DNA of 7,684 nt from Bacillota bacterium (GTDB lineage Bacteria; Bacillota; UBA994): NCBI GenBank assembly GCA_018725535.1, contig QLUS01000075.1, positions 1 through 7,684 on the forward strand, given 5' to 3'. Position 1 is the stretch's first letter. The number at the start of each line of letters is the position of its first letter. Shown piece after piece: positions 4,496 through 7,684 of this stretch. The translations under genes were made by a program, and so were the position numbers. The notes under the pieces were generated by a model, which worked only from the letters and a program-made list of their open reading frames with translations, had not been told where the DNA came from and did no database searches.

Positions 4496-5262
4496 GCAGA
4501 CTAGTAGACAGACCTGCGAATGCGGGACGCATGGGGGAAAGCGGGCTGAGGCTCCCCTTACCTACAGGCACTGCCGTGAGGGGCCTGACTATTCGTGACG
4601 ACCTAGCTACGCTTGACCTTAACGAGGCGTTCCTGCAATATAATGTTGTTAGCGAGCGACTAATAGTAGATGCCTTAGTGCTTACGCTGACGGAATTTGA
4701 TAATGTGGAGCGCGTGCAGCTTCACGTCGGCGGCAAGAGACTCGCCCGCCTACCGGGCGGTATTTCCGTTTGGCAACCGCTGACGCGTCAAGGTAGCCTA
4801 GTTAACGAGGAGAATGCTGCGGCGCGGTCAGCCGCGACCGTGCCGGCGACGCTGTATTTTAGCAGTGCCAGCCAAGACGAATACATCTACTTTGTGCCCG
4901 TGACCCGCCACATTCCTAAGACCAGCGACTTACTGCTGGCGACAGTCAATGAACTCATCCGAGGGCCGCTGGCGGGGACATCGCTCCTGCGTGACGTGCC
5001 TGCGGCCACCAAGGTGCGGTCACTGCGGGTAAACGCCATGGGGGTGGCTGAGGTAGATTTCACGCGTGAGATTTACGACCAGGTACGAGGAGCCACAGCC
5101 GAGACAGCCCTTATGGGGTCGTTAGTCCTCAGCCTCACGGAGCACGAGGGGGTCAAGGGCGTGAGGATTACCGTCGAAGGGCAGGCACCCCGGTTTAGAG
5201 CAGGAACCGATGTTACGAGGCCCGTGCTGCGTCCAATTTTTGTTAACCCATTCGTTCTCTAG
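4468..5262 (+). CDS. C-terminal fragment of gerM (rest of domain 1 and domain 2)
   Basis: This frame is open from 4459. It carries the rest of GerMN domain 1 (LPTGTAVRGLTIRDDLATLD, then LVLTLTEFDNVERVQLHVGG) and all of domain 2 (from PATLYF at about residue 126 through ITVEGQ at 239). ATG 4468 has AGGGG (4457-4461) six bases upstream, so internal initiation is conceivable. However, that product would lack a signal peptide and the first strands of domain 1, so it makes more sense as part of the fused reading. Confidence 0.6.
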   Translation: MEGMARDAVSRLVDRPANAGRMGESGLRLPLPTGTAVRGLTIRDDLATLDLNEAFLQYNVVSERLIVDALVLTLTEFDNVERVQLHVGGKRLARLPGGISVWQPLTRQGSLVNEENAAARSAATVPATLYFSSASQDEYIYFVPVTRHIPKTSDLLLATVNELIRGPLAGTSLLRDVPAATKVRSLRVNAMGVAEVDFTREIYDQVRGATAETALMGSLVLSLTEHEGVKGVRITVEGQAPRFRAGTDVTRPVLRPIFVNPFVL

Positions 5263-5264
5263 TA

Positions 5265-5312
5265 GGGTGGGAACCGCTCTAAATGGTTCCCAGCCCTAGC
5301 CCTAGGTCTGGG
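5265..5312 (+). other. two overlapping, mutually exclusive hairpins between gerM and rph
   Basis: Hairpin A pairs TGGGAACC (5268-5275) with GGTTCCCA (5285-5292) and can extend by GGG/CCC across a one-base bulge. Hairpin B pairs CCCAG and CCTA (5289-5298) with TAGG and CTGGG (5303-5312) around GCCC, with one internal mismatch. They share 5289-5292, so only one can form. Neither has an adjacent T-tract; TTTTT at 5329-5333 is 16 bases away. Processing, stability or control of rph translation are possible roles. Confidence 0.45.
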
Positions 5313-5333
5313 ACAAGCTGAGGGGGAGTTTTT

Positions 5334-6098
5334 ATGCGCGCTGATGGCAGAGAAAAAGCTGACCTGCGGCCTGTCAAGTTTCACCGCCACTACATCGGCC
5401 ATGCCGAGGGCTCGGTTCTAGTAGAGATGGGGAAAACCCGCGTCATCTGCACTGTTACACTCGAGGAGAAAGTGCCACCTTTTCTCAAGCACACCGGCAG
5501 AGGCTGGGTTACCGCCGAGTATGCTATGCTGCCGCGGGCTACTGCCGAGCGCAATCAGCGCGAAAGCACGCGGGGTGCCGTGGGGGGCAGAACACACGAA
5601 ATTCAGCGTCTCATTGGCAGGTCGCTCCGTGCCGTGGTTGATTTGTCCGCCCTAGGCGAACGTACGGCTTGGGTTGATTGCGATGTCATTGAGGCCGACG
5701 GCGGGACGCGCACCGCTTCGATCACCGGCGCATTTGTGGCGTTGTGTGACGCCATGCATCACTTATATCGGAAAAGGAACATGGCCGTGTTCCCAGTAAC
5801 CGATTACCTTGCCGCCATCAGCGTAGGGGTTGTGAAGGGCGTACCGCTCCTAGACCTCGCCTACAGTGAGGATGCTGCAGCGGAAGTAGACATAAATGTC
5901 GTGATGACAGGCAATGGCAAGTTAGTAGAAGTTCAAGGTACCGGTGAGGAAACCACTTTTACCCGCACAGAGCTCTTGGAAATGTTGGCCTTAGCGGAAT
6001 CCGGCATCGTTACTTTGGTTGGGTTGCAGCAGCAGAGCTTAGGCGACGTAGCCCTTTTGATTGGAGGGGGCGCGCGTGGAATCAATCGTCCTAGCTAG
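5334..6098 (+). CDS. rph: ribonuclease PH
   Basis: This phosphate-dependent 3'-to-5' exoribonuclease trims tRNA precursors to the CCA end and acts as a hexamer in the cytoplasm. The 254 residues show the whole family pattern: MRADGREKADLRPV at the start, Arg86 in GGRTHEIQRLIGRSLR, GGTRTASITGAF with Thr125-Arg126 (the known phosphate-binding positions are Arg86, Thr125 and Arg126), LLDLAYSEDAAAEVDIN with the conserved acidic residues, and VEVQGTGEE. Length is usual. The start is ATG at 5334, with AGGGGGAG (5321-5328) five bases upstream. The 3' end overlaps rdgB by 23 bases, so the two are translationally linked, as in many Bacillota. Confidence 0.97.
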   Translation: MRADGREKADLRPVKFHRHYIGHAEGSVLVEMGKTRVICTVTLEEKVPPFLKHTGRGWVTAEYAMLPRATAERNQRESTRGAVGGRTHEIQRLIGRSLRAVVDLSALGERTAWVDCDVIEADGGTRTASITGAFVALCDAMHHLYRKRNMAVFPVTDYLAAISVGVVKGVPLLDLAYSEDAAAEVDINVVMTGNGKLVEVQGTGEETTFTRTELLEMLALAESGIVTLVGLQQQSLGDVALLIGGGARGINRPS

Positions 6099-6675
6099 CG
6101 GCAATAAGGGGAAACTAGCGGAGTTTGCCGCCATGTTTGAAGCCTGCGGAGTGCAGACTATCCCCATTAAAGCGCTATTGCCCGCATGGCAGATAGAGGA
6201 AACGGGCAGCACTCTGTACGAAAATGCCTTAATCAAAGCCCGCGCGGCTGTGAAGGCAACGGGTAAAGCTGCGCTGGCGGATGATTCCGGCCTCTTTGTT
6301 TATTACTTGGGTGGGGAACCCGGTGTATACTCGCAGCGCTACGCTGGGGCAGGCGCCGCTGACGAGGAGAACAACGCCCTCCTGCTACACAAACTAACTA
6401 GAGCAGGTAGGCGGCGGCAAGCACACTTCACCGCCGTGCTCGCGCTAGTATACCCAACCGGAACTTGCGTAACGACTACCGGCAGGCTGTTTGGTCGCAT
6501 AACTGATACCCCACGCGGGACGTGCGGTTTTGGCTATGACCCCATTTTTGAAGTGCGGGGGGGTCAGCTTACGCTCGCCGAGTTGCCGCTGCACGAGAAA
6601 AACAGAATTAGTCATCGTGCTGCTGCGTGGCAAGTGATGCGCGATGCCCTCGGTTTAACTTCACATGTCCGATGA
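6076..6675 (+). CDS. rdgB: XTP/dITP pyrophosphatase (Ham1/RdgB family)
   Basis: The enzyme hydrolyses dITP, XTP and similar non-canonical purine triphosphates to monophosphate and pyrophosphate, keeping them out of DNA and RNA. The 199 residues carry VLASGNKGKLAEF at the start (nucleotide binding), ADDSGL with Asp69 at the position of the E. coli catalytic Asp, GFGYDPIF, and HEKNRISHRAAA near the end. The start is GTG at 6076 because GGAGGGGG (6063-6070) lies five bases upstream; an in-frame TTG at 6061 would lie before that site. It begins inside the last codons of rph. It corresponds to ysnA in the B. subtilis order. The final residues SHVR overlap the first possible start of the next gene. 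Confidence 0.96.
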   Translation: MESIVLASGNKGKLAEFAAMFEACGVQTIPIKALLPAWQIEETGSTLYENALIKARAAVKATGKAALADDSGLFVYYLGGEPGVYSQRYAGAGAADEENNALLLHKLTRAGRRRQAHFTAVLALVYPTGTCVTTTGRLFGRITDTPRGTCGFGYDPIFEVRGGQLTLAELPLHEKNRISHRAAAWQVMRDALGLTSHVR

Positions 6676-6703
6676 AAGCTTTCTAAGAGAATTTCAGTAC
6701 TTA

Positions 6704-7180
6704 ATGAAATTCAATATTGGAATCTTAGGGGATACGCATGGGGACCATGTGTCTATAGAGGCCGCGCTGAAAAAACTTGGCCCCCTAGATGCGTTGATTC
6801 ACGTTGGTGATTACTATCGCGATGGCGAAGCATTAGCTCACACGCTCCACATACCCGTGATAGCTGTCGTAGGGAACTGCGACGCTAGGCGTCAGCCCGA
6901 CCGCGAGTTGATTGAGCTTGCGGGGAAGCGCATTTTTGTTACGCATGGGCACCTCCAAGGTGTGAAGCAGGGCACAGTGAGCCTTGTGCGGGAAGCTAGG
7001 CTGCGTCAAGCTAACGTGGTTTTGTTCGGCCATACGCATGTTCCTGCAGCGTTTAGTCAGCATGGCATTTTGTTTGTTAACCCCGGTTCGACCCATGCGG
7101 GCAGGAAGGGAAAGGGACGTGCCTGCGCCTTGCTCGTAGTCACCGGAACCGAAGTTGAGGTTACACATTTTTCGCTCTGA
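6704..7180 (+). CDS. ysnB: YfcE/MJ0936-type metallophosphoesterase (YsnB position)
   Basis: This is a small calcineurin-like phosphodiesterase of the YfcE/MJ0936 family; members hydrolyse artificial phosphodiesters and their natural substrates are mostly unknown. Metal-site motifs occur in order: GDTHG (Asp10, His12), HVGD (Asp36), GNCD (Asn58), THGH (His81), and GHTH (His110, His112). From ATG 6704 the protein has 158 residues and begins MKFNIGILGDTHG, matching the family's usual start. An in-frame ATG at 6665 would add 13 residues and overlap rdgB by 11 bases. Neither start has a good ribosome binding site, so the choice rests on family length. It is the last gene of the cluster, and no terminator is visible after it. 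Confidence 0.93.
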   Translation: MKFNIGILGDTHGDHVSIEAALKKLGPLDALIHVGDYYRDGEALAHTLHIPVIAVVGNCDARRQPDRELIELAGKRIFVTHGHLQGVKQGTVSLVREARLRQANVVLFGHTHVPAAFSQHGILFVNPGSTHAGRKGKGRACALLVVTGTEVEVTHFSL

Positions 7181-7189
7181 AATTTGCCA

Positions 7190-7217
7190 TTGCTATTCTA
7201 ACTGTACATGGTAAAAT
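7190..7217 (+). promoter_or_regulatory. promoter for tRNA-Arg(TCT)
   Basis: TTGCTA (7190-7195) and TAAAAT (7212-7217) are 16 bases apart, and TG one base before the hexamer makes an extended -10. Initiation near 7224 would begin about 8 bases before the mature tRNA. Confidence 0.5.
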
Positions 7218-7231
7218 ATTAGATGCTAAAC

Positions 7232-7307
7232 GCGCCTGTAGCTCAGTGGATAGAGCAACTGCCTTCTAAGCAGTAGGCCGCAGGTTCGATCCCTGCCAGG
7301 CGCGCCA
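7232..7307 (+). tRNA. tRNA-Arg, anticodon TCT
   Basis: The full 76-base cloverleaf is visible. Acceptor GCGCCTG (7232-7238) pairs with CAGGCGC (7297-7303). The D arm is GCTC/GAGC, anticodon stem ACTGC/GCAGT with loop CTTCTAA (anticodon 7265-7267), and T arm GCAGG/CCTGC with loop TTCGATC. Discriminator G is followed by an encoded CCA. It reads AGA and, by wobble, AGG. Confidence 0.97.
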
Positions 7308-7310
7308 TTT

Positions 7311-7359
7311 GTGAGCTGTGAGCTGTGAGATGTGAGCTGTGAGCTGTGAGATGTGAGCT
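7311..7359. repeat. 7-bp tandem repeat array, GTGAGCT type
   Basis: Seven exact heptamers start 4 bases after the tRNA: GTGAGCT, GTGAGCT, GTGAGAT, then the same three again, then GTGAGCT. The order gives a 21-bp higher unit. The unit is unrelated in sequence to the AAGCGGC array at 74-206 but has the same length. Confidence 0.93.
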
Positions 7360-7403
7360 GGCGGTCAGAACGTGACTAAACAAAAATCAAAGGCTTGGAT
7401 GTG

Positions 7404-7491
7404 TCGTTAGGCGTTAGGAGTGGGCTTTCCGCTTTCCGCTGCATGCAGTACGCCGTACGCCAGTCCGCACAAGCACGCACGAAGCACGCAC
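7404..7491. repeat. cluster of short direct repeats, mostly 7-bp doublets
   Basis: In the gap before tRNA-His there are four adjacent doublets: TCGTTAG/GCGTTAG (7404-7417), GCTTTCC twice (7424-7437), GTACGCC twice (7448-7461), and an 11-base repeat of AAGCACGCAC (7471-7480 and 7482-7491). No gene is supported between 7308 and 7538. The only long ORF there is an antisense shadow of tRNA-His. Confidence 0.7.
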
Positions 7492-7520
7492 TTGCGCACA
7501 TGCAATGTATCTGCTAGAGT
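7492..7520 (+). promoter_or_regulatory. promoter for tRNA-His and tRNA-Arg(ACG)
   Basis: TTGCGC (7492-7497) and TAGAGT (7515-7520) are 17 bases apart, with TG one base before the hexamer (extended -10). Initiation near 7527 fits a short leader before tRNA-His. The 6-base gap between the two tRNAs implies a shared transcript. Confidence 0.45.
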
Positions 7521-7538
7521 TAAATTCGTTTTTATACG

Positions 7539-7615
7539 GTGGGTATAGCTCAGTTGGTTAGAGCACCAGATTGTGGATCTGGGGGTCGTGGGTTCAAATC
7601 CCATTATCCACCCCA
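7539..7615 (+). tRNA. tRNA-His, anticodon GTG
   Basis: Acceptor GTGGGTA (7539-7545) pairs with TATCCAC (7605-7611). Anticodon stem CCAGA/TCTGG holds loop TTGTGGA (anticodon 7573-7575), and the T arm is GTGGG/CCCAT. Discriminator C is followed by an encoded CCA. A G at 7538 supplies the extra G-1 that pairs with C73 in histidine tRNAs. Confidence 0.97.
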
Positions 7616-7621
7616 TATATT

Positions 7622-7684
7622 GCGCCCGTAGCTCAGCTGGATAGAGTAACGGACTACGAATCCGGTGGTCGGAGGTTCAAATCC
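7622..7684 (+). tRNA. tRNA-Arg, anticodon ACG (3' end cut by window)
   Basis: Acceptor 5' strand GCGCCCG (7622-7628), D arm, anticodon loop CTACGAA (anticodon 7656-7658) and the start of the T arm are present. The T-stem 3' strand, acceptor 3' strand and CCA lie beyond the edge. The A of ACG would be converted to inosine by TadA to read CGU, CGC and CGA. The outermost anticodon-stem pair is A with G, not a Watson-Crick pair. Confidence 0.93.

Larger units (their letters stand above)
4316..5262 (+). pseudogene. gerM: gerM, two-GerMN-domain exported protein, split by a -1 frame break
   Basis: In B. subtilis GerM is a lipoprotein needed for sporulation and germination; its GerMN domains have a ring-building-motif-like fold and help place the SpoIIIAH-SpoIIQ complex. 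Here the gene occupies the same position between murI and rph. Translation starts at ATG 4316 behind a strong GGAGGAGG (4303-4310). The first domain begins in that frame and continues in the -1 frame; the join gives VVPFVVRGP then RMEGMARDAVSRLVD and a product of about 315 residues with two complete GerMN domains (about residues 31-150 and 178-296). The break coincides with the heptamer G_GGC_CCA. A one-base deletion, programmed frameshifting or an assembly error would all fit. The N-terminal hydrophobic segment (9-22) lacks a lipobox cysteine, unlike B. subtilis GerM. Confidence 0.8.

Noticed and set aside
5313..5333. Intrinsic terminator before rph
   Set aside because: The TTTTT is 16 bases from the nearest stem and abuts the start codon, between the ribosome binding site and ATG, so it is spacer rather than a terminator tail.
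6061..6063. TTG 6061 as the rdgB start
   Set aside because: It lies before the GGAGGGGG site; GTG 6076 is five bases after that site and gives the family's usual N-terminus.
7407..7616. 69-residue minus-strand ORF with MGFEPTTPRSTI
   Set aside because: It is antisense to tRNA-His. This peptide string is a well-known artefact of translating tRNA genes backwards.

Overview
The window looks like a chromosomal piece of a Bacillota (Firmicutes) genome, probably Clostridia-like. The strongest evidence is gene order. From about 2.8 to 7.2 kb the genes run MarR regulator, glutamate racemase, GerM, RNase PH, XTP/dITP pyrophosphatase, YsnB-type phosphodiesterase. I recall this as the Bacillus subtilis order ysmB-racE-gerM-rph-ysnA-ysnB. 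A DppA-type D-aminopeptidase, strong GGAGG-type ribosome binding sites and frequent GTG/TTG starts fit the same assignment. No plasmid, phage, transposon or CRISPR feature is visible.

Layout. Bases 1-64 may hold the tail of a gene entering from the left. A 7-bp tandem repeat fills 74-206. A very small minus-strand unit follows: an extended -10 promoter, a GGAGGTG site, a 32-codon ORF, and a long hairpin that contains its stop codon (213-384). A YdcZ/DUF606 membrane protein (423-863) converges, with a 1-base gap, on a minus-strand dppA-like gene (865-1677). The dppA promoter overlaps a perfect palindrome. Between dppA and the marR gene lies a GerMN-domain lipoprotein gene broken by two frame shifts (1847-2740). 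The conserved cluster comes next: marR with a palindromic operator and its own terminator, murI/racE, gerM (also frame-broken, at a G_GGC_CCA heptamer), rph, rdgB and ysnB. The right end carries three tRNA genes, Arg(TCT), His(GTG) and Arg(ACG), the last cut by the window edge. Between the first two lie more 7-bp tandem repeats.

How the genes fit together. MurI supplies D-glutamate for peptidoglycan, and DppA breaks down D-amino-acid peptides. RNase PH trims tRNA 3' ends and RdgB removes non-canonical purine nucleotides. GerM in B. subtilis is a sporulation and germination lipoprotein that helps assemble the SpoIIIAH-SpoIIQ complex. In this window both GerMN genes are broken while every metabolic neighbour is intact. 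This suggests either loss of GerM function (perhaps loss of sporulation) or, for gerM alone, programmed -1 frameshifting. The most unusual observations are the gerM slip-like heptamer, the 32-codon minus-strand unit, a 10-base motif shared by the marR operator and the murI leader, and repeats of unrelated sequence that share a 7-bp period.
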